Below, one piece after another: positions 15,171-15,378 of a stretch of 15,378 bases of DNA (positions are counted from its first letter, which is position 1; every line of letters starts with the position of its first letter). Under the pieces are notes generated by a model. That model was given only the letters and a program-made list of their open reading frames with translations. It ran no database searches and was not told the DNA's origin. Source of the DNA: Ktedonobacter sp. 13_1_20CM_4_53_11 (lineage in GTDB: Bacteria > Chloroflexota > Ktedonobacteria > Ktedonobacterales > Ktedonobacteraceae); contig MNIY01000137.1 of the NCBI GenBank assembly GCA_001919995.1, positions 1 through 15,378 of the forward strand. Direction: 5' to 3'. A program made the position numbers and the translations under genes.

Positions 15171-15378
15171 TGCCCATGAAACATCTTCGTCTCTCTATTA
15201 TCGGCTTTGGAACTGTTGGCCAGGGGTTTGCCGAATTGCTTGCTGCCCGGCGAGCTTCGCTAAGGCACGATTTCGAACTTGAGGTAACGCTCGTCAGCGT
15301 GGCCAACGCTCGCCATGGTTTCATCTACCGCGAAGCCGGGCTGGATATACCAATGTTGCTGGAGCTGGCAGCTTCAAG
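15170..15378 (+). CDS. hom: Homoserine dehydrogenase (3' end outside window)
   Basis: The frame opens with an ATG at 15170 that overlaps the TAA of the flippase gene (TAATG); a second ATG follows at 15176. It stays open to the window's end, 69 codons. The N-terminus LRLSIIGFGTVGQGFAELL is the Rossmann nucleotide loop GxGxVGxG of homoserine dehydrogenase, followed by SVANARHGFIYREAGLD, which suits the same family. The enzyme reduces aspartate semialdehyde to homoserine for threonine and methionine synthesis. No good ribosome site is visible, so translation is probably coupled to the flippase gene. Only the first sixth of the protein is seen. Confidence 0.8.
   Translation, partial: MPMKHLRLSIIGFGTVGQGFAELLAARRASLRHDFELEVTLVSVANARHGFIYREAGLDIPMLLELAAS

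Overview
The window looks like chromosomal DNA of a Ktedonobacteria-type member of the Chloroflexota. This is an inference from protein style: repeats of the YALRASDG..LW type, Cys-anchored lipoproteins with short Pro/Thr-rich tails, moderate G+C, good Shine-Dalgarno sites, and a long disordered Pro/Gln-rich domain in front of a MurJ-like flippase. No rRNA, tRNA, CRISPR array or complete insertion sequence is visible. All assignments come from reading motifs; no database was searched.

Positions 1-1254 carry the 3' part of a PQQ-type beta-propeller protein. The next 380 bases hold no convincing intact gene. They contain a promoter-like TTGACA-N17-TACACT, a chain of at least eight stem-loops including a GNRA tetraloop, and a 16-bp terminator. 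A frame in this stretch resembles the C-terminal tail of an IS200/IS605 TnpB protein, so it may be the stranded right end, with its guide-type RNA (omegaRNA), of such an element. This is the most interesting part of the window.

Positions 1683-4681 encode a small DUF3303-like protein (minus strand) divergent from a cupredoxin lipoprotein. Each of the two is preceded by the same dyad, CAGGT-N11-ACCTG. Then come a second lipoprotein and a coiled-coil protein with two membrane helices. Positions 4769-6340 encode glucose-6-phosphate dehydrogenase (zwf), convergent with a CsbD-like stress protein.

The minus strand from 11318 down to 6759 is a likely operon: a gamma-glutamyltransferase without signal peptide, a family 2 glycosyltransferase carrying a cysteinyl-tRNA-synthetase-like N-terminal tail, and oligoendopeptidase F. 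The last has lost its expected stop codon by an apparent one-base shift, so its frame runs through its own terminator. Upstream, manC (GDP-mannose synthesis) also reads on the minus strand and has a good promoter.

Divergent from manC is a 794-residue MurJ/MviN-family flippase that lacks several charged residues known to be essential in E. coli MurJ. Its stop codon overlaps the start of a homoserine dehydrogenase gene, cut off at the right edge. Functionally the window mixes central carbon metabolism (zwf, hom), peptide and glutathione turnover (ggt, pepF), envelope sugar and lipid-linked precursor handling (manC, glycosyltransferase, murJ-like) and surface lipoproteins.
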